Both the position numbers and the translations under genes were made by a program. A stretch of DNA of 64,000 nucleotides from Aristolochia californica (Eukaryota > Streptophyta > Magnoliopsida > Piperales > Aristolochiaceae). The stretch covers positions 9,306,748 through 9,370,747 of the forward strand of contig JARWKL010000006.1 in the NCBI GenBank assembly GCA_029961685.1, given 5' to 3'. This document shows positions 34,853 through 49,549 of this stretch, piece by piece. Position 1 is the stretch's first letter. Every line of letters starts with the position of its first letter. The notes under the pieces are model-generated. The model ran no database searches, was not told where the DNA came from, and saw nothing but the letters and a program-made list of their open reading frames with translations.

Positions 34853-37800
34853 AAAAATATGGCCCTTTACGCATGATAAATTGATTTAAAATCATCTATG
34901 ATTGTTAGGTCATCTTTTTGTTAGTGGGCAAAATAATGGCTTGTTTCACTCGGGTTAATATCCCATCGCACGTTCACTTTAGAATTTAATGAGCTATTCT
35001 TACTCTCTTTAAAAGGATTGGATCCATAGGTCATTTGCATCTTTAACATGTTTCAAGCATGCATATCCATTTTTAAAACATGTGTAGAAATGTCTTTCAT
35101 ATAAAATTCCAAGCTATTTGGGTTTAACCAGTGGAATTTCCCAAACTCTGATAACAAAACTTTGTGTTCATTTGTGGTGTGTGAATAAATTTTCTTTACT
35201 TACATTTGTTATTGTTTTAAACTTTTCCATACATAAACTCTGAAATTTTCATTTTGTTGTGATCTATTTGCGTTTTCATCTCTTTTCTTGTTTACGAGAT
35301 GAAGGGGGAGTGAAAACTCAAGTTTTGATTTAAGAAAAAATAATACATCTATAATGGAAATGCAAAATGCACAAATGTGGAGGGAGATAATTCAAAAAAG
35401 CCCCAGAAATTTTTAGTTGTAGTAAAGTCTTTTGTAGTTTTTATTTATTAGTTTTTGAAATTGTAGAGGAAAGGGGGAGGCAGGGGATTTTTAAACTGAG
35501 TTTTGACTCCCAATCCATAAGTCATTTCTTACAAAAATATAGCCCATTACACATGTTAAATCTTTTTACAATCATCTTTGATTGTTAGGTCAACTTTTTG
35601 TAAGTGGGAAATATAATGGCTTGTTTGACTCGGGTTAATATCCCAGTGCTCGTTCACTTGAGAATTTAATGTGCGTTTGTTATTCTCTTTAAAAGGTTTG
35701 GATCCATAGGTCATTTGCATCTTAAACAGCTTTCAAGCATGCATATCCATTTTTAAAACATGTGGAGAAATCTCGTTGTTATAAAATTCCAAGCTATTAG
35801 GGTTGAACTAGCGGCATTTCCCAAACTTAGATAACAAAAATTTTGTGTTCATTTGTTGTGTGTGAATAATTTTCTTTACTTATATTTATTATTGTTTTTT
35901 TACCTTTTTCCATACTTAAACTCTAAAATTTTCATTTTCTTGTGATCTATTTGCGTTTTCATCACTTTTCTTGTTTACGAGATGAAGGGGGAGATGAAAC
36001 TCATGTTTAGATTTAAGAAAATATTATACATCTAAAATGGAAATGCACAATGCACAAATGTAGATGGAAATAATTCAAAAAAGTGTCTATAATTTTTAGG
36101 GATTTTAAACACTTTTTAGTTTTTATATATTAGGATTTGCAATCATCGGGAAAAGGGGATGGCGTGGGATTTTTAAACTGATTGTTGACTCCCATTCCAT
36201 AAGTCATTTCTTACAAAAATATAGCCTGTTACTCATGATAAATCGCTTTAAAATCACCTATAATTGTTAGGTTAGCTTATAAAATCATAGCTGGTTCAAC
36301 TCGTGTATATATCCCACCGCACGTTCACTTGAGAATTTAGTGAGCGTTTGTTATTCTCTTTAAATGGTTTGGATCCAAAGGTCATTTGCATCTTTAACAT
36401 GTTTCAAGCATGCATATGCAATTTTAAAACATGTGTAGAAATCTCTTCCTTATAAAATTCAAAGCTATTAGGGTTGAACTAGTAGAATTTCCGAAATTTG
36501 GATAACAAAACTTTTGTGTTTATCTGTGGTGTATGAATAAATTTTCTTTACTTACATTTTTTATTGTTTTAACTTTTTCCATACATAAACTCTAAAATTT
36601 TCATTTTTTTGTGATTTATTTGCGTTTTCATCTCTTTTCTTGTTCACGAGATGAACGGAAATGGAAACAGTTGTTTTGATTTAAGAAAAAAGTATACGTC
36701 TAAAATGGAAATGCACAATGCACAAATGTAGAGGGAGTTAATTCCAAAAAGTGTCTGTAATTTTTAGGGATTGTAAACTCTTTGTAGTTTTTATATATGA
36801 ACTTTTGCAAATGATGGGAAAAAGGGGAGGTTGAGATTTTTAAACTGAGTGTTGACTCCCAATCCAGAAGTCATTTCTTACAATAATAAAGCCCGTTACT
36901 TATGAGAAATTTCTTTACAATCATCTATGATTGTAAGTTCATCTTTTTGTAAGTTGGCAAAATAATGGCTTGTTTGACTTGTGTAAATATCCCACCGCAT
37001 GTTCACATGAGAATTTAATGAGAGTTTGTATTCTCTTTACAAGGTTTGGATCCATAGGTCATTTGCATCTTTAACATGTTTCAAGCATGCATATCCATTT
37101 TTAAAACATATGTTGAAATCTCTTTCTCATAAAATTCCAAGCTATTATGGTTGAACTAGTGGAATTTCCAAAACTTGGATATTATAAATTTTGTGTTCAT
37201 TTGTGGTGTGTGAATCAGTTTTCTTTACTTACATTTGTTATAGTTTTATACTTTTTCCATACATAAACTCTAAAACTTTCATTTTGTTGTGATCTATTTG
37301 CATTTTCATCTCTTTTCTTGTTTACGAGATGAATGGGGAGTGGAAACTCAGGTTTTTATTTAAGAAAAAAGTATACATCTCAAATGGAAATGCACAATGC
37401 GCAAATATAGAGGGAGATAATTCAAAAATATTTCTGTACCTTTTAGGGATTGTAAAATCTTTCTAGTTTTTATACTTTTGGTTTTGCAATCGTGGGGAAA
37501 AGGGGGAGGCGGGGGATTTTTAAACTGAGTGTTGACACCCAATCCATCAATCATTTCTTACAAAAATTAATCCCGTTACGCATGATAAATCATTTTACAA
37601 ATATTTATGATTGTTAGGTCAGCTTTTTGTTAGTGGGAAAAATAATGGCTGGTTTCACTCGGGTAAATATCCCATAGCACGTTCACTTGAGAATTTAATG
37701 AGCGTATGTTATTCTCTTTAAATGGTTTGGATCCATAGGTCATTTTCATCTTTAACATGTTTCAAGGATGCATATCCATTTTTAAAACACATGTCTTTCT

Positions 37801-38379
37801 TATAAAATTCCAAGCTATTGGGGTGGAATTGGAGGAATTTCCCAAACTTGGATAACAAAATCATTTGTGGTGTGTGAACTAATTTTCTTTACTTACATTT
37901 TTTTTTCCACACATAAACTCTAAAATTTTCATTTTGTTGTGTTCTTTTTGCGTTTTCATCTCTTTTCTTTGTTTACGAGATGAAGGGGAAGTGCAAACTC
38001 AAGTTTTGATTTTAGAAAAAATTATACATCTAAAATTGAAATGTACAATGGACAAATGTAGGGAGAGATTATTCCAAAAGGTGTCTCTAATTTTTCAGGA
38101 TTGTAAACTCTTTTTAGTTTTTATATATTAGGTTTTGCAATCATAGGGAAAAGGGGGAGGCAGGGGATTTTTTAACTAAGTGTTGACTCCAAATCCATTA
38201 GTCATTTCTTACAAAAATAAAGCCCGTTACGCATGACAAATCGATTTACAATAATTTATGATTGTTAGGTCAGCTTTTACTTAGGGGGCAAAATAATATG
38301 TAGTTCGACTCAAGTATATATCCCACCGCACGTTCACTTGAGAATTTAGTGAGCGTTTGTTATTCTCTTTAAAAGGTTT

Positions 38380-38752
38380 GGATCCATAGGTCATTTGCAT
38401 CTTTAACATGTTTCAAGCATGCATATCCAATTTTAAAACATGTGTAGAAATCTCTTTCTTATAAAATTCAAAGCTAATAGGGTTGAACTATTGAAATTTC
38501 CCAAACAAGGATAACATAACTTTTATGTTTATTTGTGCTGTGTGAATAAATTTTCTTTACTTACATTTGTTATTGTTTTAAAATTTTTCCATACATAAAT
38601 TCTAAAATTTTCATTTTGTTGTGATATATTTGCATTTTCATCTCCTTCCTTGTTTACGAGATGAAGGGGAAGTGGAAACTGTAGTTTTGATTTAAGAAAA
38701 AAGGAAATGTCTAAAATGGAAATGCACCATGCACAAATGTAGAGGGAGTTTT
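38380..38752. repeat. Truncated monomer at the type I / type II subfamily boundary
   Basis: Only 373 bp separate two anchors that are normally about 680 bp apart. The sequence is type I up to 'tgtagagggag' (about 38748) and then joins 'ttttggatcccataagtc', a type II anchor. All later monomers carry type II markers, so the deletion junction and the subfamily switch coincide. Confidence 0.85.
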
Positions 38753-41700
38753 GGATCCCATAAGTCATTTGCATCTTTAACATGTTTCAAGCATGCATAT
38801 CCATATTTAAAACATGTGTAGGAAAGAATACAAATCTCTTTCTTAAAAAATTTCAACATATTAGGGTTGAACTAGTGGAATATCCAAAACTTGGATATCA
38901 AAACTTTTGTGTTGATTTTTGGTGTGTGAATAAAATTTCTTTACTTAAATTTGTTGTTGTTTTAATTTTTTTGAATACATAAACTCGAAAATTTTCATTT
39001 TGCTGAGATCTATTTGCTTTTTTTATTTATTTAGTTTACGAGATAAAGGGAAAATTGAAAACTCAAGTTTTGATTTAAGAAAAAAGTATACATCTAAATT
39101 GGAAAAGCACAATTGTAGAGAGTGATAATTCCAAAAAGTACCCTAAATTTTTAGGGATTGCAAACTCTTTCTTGTTTTTTGTATTCGGTTTCGCAATCGT
39201 CGAGAAAAGAGGGAGGCACGGGATTTTTAATTGAGTGTCGGCTCCCAATCCATAATTCATTTCTCACAAAAGTATAGCCCATTACGCACGATTGACCAAT
39301 AAATCACATGACAACCATCTCTGGTTGTTAGGTCAGCTTTTATGTAAATGGTGAAAATAATGGCTTGTTTGATTCGGGTAAAAATCCCACCTCATGTTCA
39401 TTTGAGAATTTCATGACGTCTTCATCCCGAGGTCATTTAACATGTTTCAATTAGTTTCAAGCATGTTTCAAGCATGCTTATCCATATTTAAAACATGTGT
39501 AGGGTCAATTAGTAATATCTTTTTTTATAAAATTCCAAGCTATTAGGGTTGAACTTTCTTTACTTACATTTGTTGTTGTTTGAATTTTTTTGCATACATA
39601 GACTCTAAAATTTTCATTTTGTTGTGATCTATTTATTTTTTTATCTCTGTTTATGAGATAAAGGGAAAAGTGAAAACTCACGTTTTGATTTATGAAAAAA
39701 GTATACATCTAAAATAGAAATGCACAAATGGAGAGAGAGATCATTCCGAAAAAATTTCATAATTTTTAGGGATTGCTAACTCTTTCTAGTTTTTATATAT
39801 TAGGTTTCACAATCTTCTGGAAAAGGAGTAGGCAGGGGATTTTTAATTGAGTGTTGACTCCCAATCCATAAGTCATTTCTAACAAAAATATATCCCGTTA
39901 CGCATGATTGACCAACAAATTACTTTACAATCATCTATGATTGTTAGGTTAGCGTTTTGTAAATTGGCAAAATAATGGTTTGTTTGACTAGGGTAAATAT
40001 ACCACCGCACGTTCACTTGAGAATTTAATGAGGTTTGGATCCCATAAGTCATTTGCATCTTTAACATGTTTCTAGCATGCATATCCATATTTTAAACATG
40101 TGTAGGAACAATTAGAAATCTATTTCTTAAAAAAATTCAAGATATTCGGGTTGAACTAGTGGAATTTTCCAAACTTGGATATCAAAACTTTTGTGTTCAT
40201 TTGGTGTGTGAATAAATTTTTTTTACTTACATTTTTTGTTGTTTTAAATTTTTTGCATATAAACTCTAAAATTTTCATTTTGTTCTAATATATTTGCCTT
40301 TTTATCTCTTTGTTTACGAGATAAAGGAAAAAGTGAAAACTTCGGTTTTGATTTAAGAAAAAAGTATACATCTAAAATGGAAATGCACAATTGTAGACAG
40401 AGATAATTCGAAAAAGTGCTTGTAATTTTTACGGATTGCAAACTCTTTCATGTTTTTATATATTAGGTTGCGCCATCATCGGTAAGAGGGGGAGATGGGG
40501 GATTTTTAACTGAGTGTTGACTCCCAATCCATAAGTCATTTCTGACAAAATTATTGCCCGTTACTTATGATTGATCGATAAATCACTTTAAAATCTTCTA
40601 TGATTGTTTGGTCAACTTTTATATAAATGGGCAAAATAATGACTTGTTTGAATTGGGTAAATATCCCACCGCACGTTCATTTGAGAATTTCATGAGGTCT
40701 GGAACCCATCAATCATTTGTATCTTTAACATGTTTCAAACATGCATATCCATATTTAAAACAAGTGTAGGGTCAAATAGAAATCTTTTTCGTATAAAATT
40801 CCAAGCTATTAGGGTTGAACTTTCTTTACTTATATTTGTTGTTGTTTGAATTTTTTTGCATACATAAACTCTAAAATTTTCATTTTGTTGTGATCTATTT
40901 GCCTTTATATCTCTGTTTAAAAGATAATGGGAAAAGTGAAACTCACGTTTTGATTTATGAAAAAAGTATACATCTAAAATGGAAATGCACAAATTTAGAG
41001 AGAGATAATTCAAAAAAGTTTCCGTAATTTTTAGGGATTGCTAACTCTTTCTAGTTTTCATATATTAGGTTTCACAATCGTCGGGAAATGGAGTAGGCAG
41101 GGGATTTTTAACTGAGTGTTGACTCCCAATCCACAAGTCGTTTCTAACAAAAATATATCCCGTTACACATGATTGACCGATGAATCACATTACAATCATC
41201 TATGATTTTTGGGTTAGCTTTTTTGTAAATTGGCAAAATAATGGCTTTTTTGACTAGGGTAAATATACCACCGCACATTCACTTGAAAATTTAATGAGGT
41301 TTAGATCCGTAAGTCATTTGCATCTTTAACTTGTCTTAATCATGCATATCCATATTTAAAACATGTGAAGGAAAAATTAGAAATCTCTTTCATAAAAATT
41401 TTCAAGCTATTAGGGTTGAACTAGTGGAATTTCCCAAACTAGGATATCAAAAATTTTGTGTTCATTTGTGGTGTAAGAATAAATTTTCTTTACTTATATT
41501 TTTGGTAGTTTTAATTTTTTTTGCATAAATAAACTCTAAAATTTTCTTTTCTCTGACCTATTACCTTTTTATTTTTTTATTTACGAGATAAAGGGAAAAG
41601 TGAAAACTTTAGTTTTGATTAAAGAAAAAAGTATACATCTGAAATGGAAATGCACAATTGTATCGTGAGATAATTACAAAAAGTGTCCAAAATTTGTAGG

Positions 41701-44700
41701 GATTGCAAACTCTTTCTTGTTTTTATGTATTCCATTTCCCAAATGACAGGAAAAGGGGGAGGCAGGGGGTTTTTACCTGAGTGTTAACTCCCAATCCATA
41801 AGTCATTTCATACAAAAATATCGCCCTTTACGCATGATTGACCGATAAGTCACATTACAATCATCTATGATTGTAATGTTAGCTTTTATTTAAATGGGAA
41901 AAATAATGACTTGTTTGACTCGGGTACATATCCCACCGCACATTCACTTGAGAATTTAATGAGGTATGGATCCCATAGATCAATTTCTTCTTTAACATGT
42001 TTCAAACATGTATATCCATATTTAAAATATGTGAAGGATAAATTAGAAATTTCTTTCTTATAAAATTCCAAGCAATTAGGGTTGAACTAGTGGAATTTCC
42101 CAAACTTGGATATCAAAACTTTTGTGTTCATTTGTGGTGTGTGAATAAATTTTCTTGACTGACATTTGTTGTTGTTTTAAATTTTTTGCATACATAAACT
42201 CTAAAATTTTCATTTTGTTGTGATCTATTTGCCTTTCTATCTCTTTATTTACGAGAAAAGGGCAAAGTGAAAACTCAATTTTTTATTTAAGAAAAAAATA
42301 TACATCTAAAATGGAAATGCACAATTGTAGAGAGAGATAATTCCAAAAAGTGCCCACAATTTTTAGGGATTGCAAACTCTTTCTTGTTTTTATATATTCG
42401 GTTTCACAATCGTCGAAAAAAGGGGGAGGCAGGGAATTTTTCACTGAGTGTTGACTCCCAATCCATAAGTCATTTCTTACAAAAATATAGCCCATTATGC
42501 ATGATTGACCGATAAATCACATTACAATCATCTATGATTGCGAGGTCAGCTTTTATTTAAATGGGACAAATATTGACTTGTTTGACTCGGGTAAATATCC
42601 CGTCGCACGTTCACTTGAGAATTTTATGAGGTTTGGATCCCATGGGTCATTTGCATCTTTAACATGTTTCAAACATGTATATCCATATTTAAAATATGTG
42701 TAGTATCAATTAGAAATCTCTTTCTTCTTAAATTCCCATCTATAATGGTTGAACAAGTGGAATTTCACAACCTTGGATATTAAAATTTTTGAGTTCATTT
42801 GTGGTGTGTGAATTAATTTTCTTTACTTACATTTTTTGTTTTTTAAATTTTTTTGCATACATAAACTCTAAAATTTTCATTTTGTTGTGATCTATTTGCC
42901 TTTTTATATTTTTGTTTTGAGATAAAGTCAAAAGTGAAAACTCCGATTTTGATTTAATAAAAAAGTACACATCTAAATTGGAAAAGCTCAAATGTTGAGA
43001 GAGACAATTCAAGTGTCCATAATTTTTAGGGATTGCAAACTCTTTCAAATTTTTATATATTAGGTTTCGCAATCGTCGGAGAAAAGAGGGAGGCGGAGGA
43101 TTTCTAACTAAGTGTTGACTCCGAATCGATAAGTCATTTCTTTAAAAAATAAAGACCATTATGCATGATTGACTGATAAATCACATGACAATCACCTATG
43201 ATTATTAGCTCAGCTTTTTTTGTAAATGGGCATAATAATGGCTTGTTTGACTTGGGTAAATATCCCACCGCACGTTCACTTGAGAATTTCATGAAGTCTG
43301 GATCCCATAGGTGATTTGCATCTTTAACAGGTTTCAAACAAGCATATCCATATTTAAAACATGTGTAGGGTCAATTAGGAATCTCTTTCTTCTAAAATTC
43401 CAAGCTATTAGGGTTGAACTTTCTTTACTGACATTTGTTGTTGTTTTAATTTGTTTGCATACATAAACTCTATAATTTTCATTTTCTTGTGATCTATTTG
43501 CCTTTTTATCTCTGTTTAGGATATAAAGGGAAAAGTGGAAACTCACATTTTTATTTATGAAAAAAGTACATATCTAAAATGGAAATGCACAAATGTAGAG
43601 AGAGATAATTCCAAAATTGTTTTGTAATTTTTAGGGATTGATAACTCTTCCTAGTTTTTATATATTAGGTTTCGCAATCGTTGGGAAAAGGGGGTGGCAG
43701 GGGATTTTTAACTGAGTGTTGACTCCCAATCCGCAAGTCATTTCGAAAAAAAATATATCCCTTTATGCATGATTGACCGTTAAATCACTTTACAATCATC
43801 TATGATCGTTAGGTTAGCTTTTTTTTGTAAATGGGCAAAATATTGGCTTGTTTGACAAGGGTAAATATACCACTGCATGTTCACTTGAGAATTTAATGAG
43901 GTTTGGATCCCATAAGTCATTTGCATCCTTAACATGTTTCAAGCATGCATATCCATATTTAAAACATATGTAGGAACAATTAGAAATCTCTTTATTATAA
44001 AATTTCAAGGTATTAGGGTTGAACTAGTGGAATTTCCCAAACTTTGATATAAAAAATTTTGTGTTCATTTGTGGCATGTGAATTTTTTGCATATATAAAC
44101 TATAAAATTTTCACATTGCTGTGATCTATTTGCCTTTTTATCTCTTTATTTTTGAGATATAGGGAAAAGTGAAAACTCAAGTTTTGATTTAAGAAAAAAG
44201 GTTACATCTAAAATGGAAATGCAAAAATGTTTAGAGAGATAATTCCAAAAAGTGTCTGTAATTTTTAGGGATTGGAAACTCTTTCTAGTTTTTGTATATT
44301 AGGTTTTGCAATCACGGGGAAAAGGGGAGGCAGGGGATTTTTAACTGAGTGTTGACTCCCAATGAATAAGGCATTTCTCACAAAAATATAGCCCATTAAT
44401 CATGATTGGCTGATAAATCACATGACAATAATCTATGCTTTTTAGGTCAGATTTTTTGTAGATGGTGAAAATAATCGCTTGTTTGACTCGTGTAAATATC
44501 CCACCACACGTTCACTTGAAAATTTCGTGACATCTGGATCCCATCGGTCATTTGTATCTTAAACATGTTTTAAACATGCATATCCATATTTAAAACAAGT
44601 GTAGGGTCAATTTGAAATTTCTTTCTTATAAAATTCCAACCTAATAGGGTTGAACTTTATCTACTTACATTTGTTGTTGTTATAATTTTTTGCATACATA

Positions 44701-47700
44701 AACTCTAAAATTTTAATTTTGTTTTGATCTATTTGGCTTTTTATCTTTTGTTTACGAGATAAAGGGAAAAGTGAAAACTCATGTTTTGATTTATGAAAAA
44801 GGTATACATCTAAAATGGAAATGCACAAAAGTATAGAGAGATAATTCCAAAAAGTTTCCATAATTTTTAGGGATTGCTAACTCTCTCTAGTTTTTATATA
44901 TTAGGTTTCGCAATCGTCAGGAAAAGGTGGAGGCAGGGGATTTTTAAATGAGTGTTGACTCCCAATCCACAAGTCGTTTCAAACAAAAATATATCCTCTT
45001 ACGTATGATTGACTAAGAAATCACTTTTGAATCATCTATGATTGTTAGGTTAACATTTTCGTAAATGGGCAAAATAATGGCTTGTTTGATTAGGGTAAAT
45101 ATACCACCGCACATTCACTTGAGAATGTAATGAGGTTTGGATCCCTTAAGTCATTTTCATCTTTAACATGTTTCAAGCATGCATATTCATATTTAAAACA
45201 TGTGTAGGAACAATTAAAATCTCTTTCTTAAAAAAATTCAAGCAATTAGGGTTGAACTAGTGGAATTTCCCAAACTTGGATATCAAAACATTTGTGTTCA
45301 TTTGTGGTGTGTGAAAAATTTTCTTTACTTACATTTGTTGTTGTTTTAAATTTTTTGCATACATAAACTCTAAAATTTTCATTTTGCAGTTATCTATTTG
45401 ACTTTTTATTTTTTTGTTTACGAGATAAAGGTAAAAGTGCAAACTCTAGTTTTGATTTAAGAAAAAAGTATACATCTAAAATGGAAATGCACAATTGTAG
45501 AGAGAGATAACTCCAAAAAAGTTCCATAAATTTTTAGAGATTGCAAAAAATTTCTTGATTTTATGTATTCGGTTTCACAATCGTCGGGAAAAGGGGGAGG
45601 AGAGGGATTTTTAACTGAGTGTTGACTCCTAATCCATAAGTTATTTCTTAAAAAAATATAACCCGTTACGCATGATTGACTGATAAATCACATTGCAATC
45701 ATCTATGATTGTTTGGTCAGCTTTTATTAATATGGGCAAAATAATTACTAATTATACTAATGTAAATATCCCACCGCACGTTCAATTGAGAATTTAATAA
45801 GGTTTGGATCCCATAGGTCATTTCCATATTTAACATGTTTCAAGCATGTATATCTATATTTAATTAGAAATCTCTTTCTTCTAAAATTCCAAGCTATAAG
45901 GGTTGAACAAGTGGAATTTCCCAAACTTGGATATCAAAACTTTTGTGTTCATTTGTGGTGTGTGAATAAATTTTTTTTACTTACATTTGTTGTTGTTTCA
46001 AAATTTTGGCATATATAAACTCTAAAATTTTCATTTTTTTGTAATCTATTTGCCTTTTAATCTCTTTGTTTCGAGATAAAGGGAAAAGTGAAAACTCATG
46101 TTTTGATTTAAGAAAAAAGTATACATATAAATTGGAAATGCACAAATGTTGAGAGGGATAATTCCAAAAAATGTCAGTAATTTTTAGGGATTCAAAACTC
46201 TTTCTAATTTGTATATATTAGGTTTTGCAATCATTAGGACATGGGGGAGGCGGAGTATTTCTATGTGAGTGTTGACTTCTAATTGAAAAGTTATTTCTAA
46301 CAAAAATATAGACCATTACGCATGATTAACCGATAAATTACATGTCAATCATATATGATTATTAGGTCATTTTTTTAAATCGGCATAATTATGGCTTGTT
46401 TGACTCGGGTAAATATCCCACCGCACGTTCACTTGAGAATTTCATGAGATTTGGATCCCAAAGGTCATTTGCATCTTTAACATGTTTCAAGCATGCATAT
46501 CCATTTTTAAAACATGTGTAGGGTCAATTAGAAATCTCTTTCTAATAAATTCCAAGGTATTAGGGCTGAACTTTATTTACATATATTTGTAGTTGTTTTA
46601 AGTTTTTTGCATTCATATGCTCTAAAATTTTCATTTTGTTGTGATCTATTTGCCTTTTTATCTCTGTTTACGAAATAAAGGGAAAAGTGAAAACTCACGT
46701 TTTGATTTATGAAAAAATTATACATAAAAAATGGAAATACACAAATGTAGAGAGAGATAATTCCAAAACCTTTCTGTAATTTTTAGGGTTTGCTAACTCT
46801 TTCTAGTTTTTATATATTAGGTTTCGCAATCATCGGGAAAAGGGTGAGGCGGAGGATTTTTAACTAAGTCATTTCTAACAAAAATATATCCCATTACGCT
46901 TGATTGACCGATAAATCACTTTCCAATCATCTATGAATGTTAGGTTAGCTTTTTTTTTTAAAAAAATGGGCAAAATAATTGCTTGTTTGACTAGGGTAAA
47001 TATACCACTACACGTTCACATGAGAATTTAATGAGGTTTGGATCCCATAGGTCATTTGCATCTTTAACATGATTCAAGCATGCATATCCATATTTAAAAC
47101 ATGTGTAGGATCAATTAGAAATCTCTTTCTTAAAAAATTCCAAGCTAATAGGGTTGAACTAGTAGAATTTGCCAAACTTGGATAACAAAACTTTTGTCTT
47201 CATTTGTGGTGTGTGAATAAATTTTCTTTACTTACATTTGTTATTGTTTTAAAGTTTTTGCATACATAAACTCTAAAATTTTCATTTTATTGTGATCTAT
47301 TTGCCTTTTTATCTATTTCTTTCGAGATAAAGGGAAAAGTGAAAAGTCAGGTTTTGATTTAAGAAAAATGTATACATGTAAATTGGATTTGCATAAATGT
47401 AGAGAGAGATAATTCCAAAAAGTGTATGTAACTTTTAGGGATTGAAAACTCTTTCTAATTTTTATATTTAGGTTTCACAATCGTCAGGAAAGGAGGGAGG
47501 TCTAGGATTTCTAACTGAGTGTTGACTCCCAATCAATAAGGCATTTCTTACAAAAATATAGCCCGTTACGCAATTTGACAATCATCTACGATTTTTAGGT
47601 CAGTTTTTTTGTAAATGGTGAAAATAATGGCTTATTTGACTCGGGTAAATATCCCACTGCACTTTCACTTGTTAATTTCGTGAGGTCTGGATCCCATAGG

Positions 47701-49549
47701 TCATTTGTATCTTAAACATGTTTCAACCATGCATATCCATATTTAAAACATGTGTAGGGTCAATTTGAAATCTCTTTCTTATAAAATTCCAAGCTAAAAG
47801 GGTTGAACTTTCTTTACTTACATTTGTTGTTGTTATAATTTTTTTGCATAGATAAACTCTAAAATTTTCATTTTTTTGTGATCTATTTGCCTTTTTATCT
47901 ATGTTTACGAGATAAAGGGAAAAGTGAAAACTCACGTTTTGATTTATGAAAAAAATATACATCTAAAATCGAAATGCACAAAAGTAGAGAGAGATAATAC
48001 CAAAAAGTTTCCGTAATTTTTAGGAATTGCTAACTCTCTCTAGTTTTTATATATTAGGTTTTGTAATCGTCGGGAAAAGGGGTAGGCAAGGGATTTTTAA
48101 CTGAGTGTTGACTCCAATTCCAAAAGTCGTTTCAAACAAAAATATATCCCGTCAGGCTTGATTGACCGAGAAATCACTTTAGAATCATCTATGATAGTTA
48201 GGTTAGAATTTTCGTAAATGGACAAAATAATGGCTTGTTTGACTTGGGTAAATATAAAACCACACGTTCACTTGAGAATTTAACGAGGTTTGGATCCCAT
48301 AATTCATTTTCATCTTTAACATGTTTCAAGCAAACATATCCATATTTAAAACATGTGTACGAACAATTAGAAATCTCTATCTTAAAAAAATTCAAGCAAT
48401 TAGGGTTGAACTAGTGGAATTTCCCAAACTTGGATATCAAAACTTTTGTGTTCATTTGTGGTGTGTGAATACATTTTCTTTACTTAAATTTGTTGTTGTT
48501 TTATATTTTTTACATACATAAACTCTAAAATTTTCATTTTGCTGTGATCTATTTGACTTTTTACTTTTTTGTTTACAAGATGAAGGGAAAAGTGCAAACT
48601 CTAGTTTTGATTTAAGAAAAAAGTATACATCTAAAAGGGAAATGCACAATTGTAGAGAGAGATAATTCCAAAAAGTGCCCGAATTTTGGGATTGCAAACT
48701 CTTTCTGTTTTTATGTATTCGGTTTCGCATTCGTCGGGAAAAGGGAAAGGCGAGGGATTTTTAACTGAGTGTTGACTCCCAATCCATATGTCATTTCTTT
48801 TAAAAATATTGCCCATTACAGATGATTGACCGATAAATCACATTACAATCATCTATGATTGTTTGGTCAACTTTTATTTAAATGGGCAAAATAATGACTT
48901 GTTTGATTCAGGTAAATATCCCGCCGCACGTTCACTTGAGAATTTAATGAGGTTTGGATCCCATAGGTCATTTACATCTTTAACATGTTTCCATCATATA
49001 TATCCATATTTAAAATATGTGAACAATCAATTAGAAATCTCTTTCTTCTAAAATTCCAACCAATTAAGGTTGACCAAGTGGAATTTCCCAAACTTGGATA
49101 TCAAAATTTTTGTGTTCGTTTGTGGTGTCTGAATAAATTTGCTTTAAGTACATTTGTTGTTGTTTTAAAATTTTTGCATATATAAACTCTAAATTTTTCA
49201 TTTTTTTGTAATCAATTTGCCTTTTAATCTCTTTGTTTCGAAATAAAGGGAAAAGTGAAAACTCGCGTTTTGATTTAAAAAAAAGAATACTTATAAATTG
49301 GAAATGCACAAATGTTAAGAGAGATAATTCTAAAAAGTGTCAGTAATTTTTAGGGATTTCAAACTCTTTCTTATTTTTATATATTAGGTTTTGCAATCGT
49401 GGGGAAATGGGAGAGGCGGATGATTGACCGATAAATTACATGACAATCATCTATGATTGCTATGTCATTTTTTTTAAATCGGCATAATTATGGCTAGTTT
49501 GACGGGTAATTATTCCATTGCACGTTCAGTTTAGAATTTCATGAGGTCT
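38753..49549. repeat. Type II satellite array, irregular block
   Basis: Anchors near 38753, 39417 (degenerate), 40037, 40701, 41303, 41968, 42635, 43300, 43905, 44536, 45139, 45806, 46453, 47040, 47689, 48292, 48956 and 49550. Type II differs from type I in several linked ways: an extra 'attgaccg' before 'ataaatcac', an extra 'ggatcaatt'-like insert after 'acatgtgta', 'gcctttttatctc' for 'gcgttttcatctc', 'gataaagggaaaagtg' for 'gatgaagggggagtgg', and loss of about 22 bp before the BamHI site, giving 'atgaggtttggatccc'. Long monomers (~665 bp) and short ones (~600 bp) mix without a fixed order. No genes are seen. Confidence 0.92.

Larger units (their letters stand above)
22873..38752. repeat. 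Type I satellite array, middle-right block
   Basis: Anchors near 22885, 23561, 24235, 24914, 25587, 26268, 26951, 27630, 28287, 28967, 29649, 30330, 31012, 31679, 32357, 33079, 33759, 34433, 35020, 35700, 36371, 37048, 37729 and 38380. The typical monomer is 670-680 bp. A recurring variant has 'acatgtgtctttcttat' (loss of about 8 bp) together with 'acaatggacaaatg'; it appears fully near 24.98, 31.07, 33.82 and 37.79 kb, and in part near 17.95 and 19.30 kb. Local indels are listed separately. No genes are seen. Confidence 0.93.
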
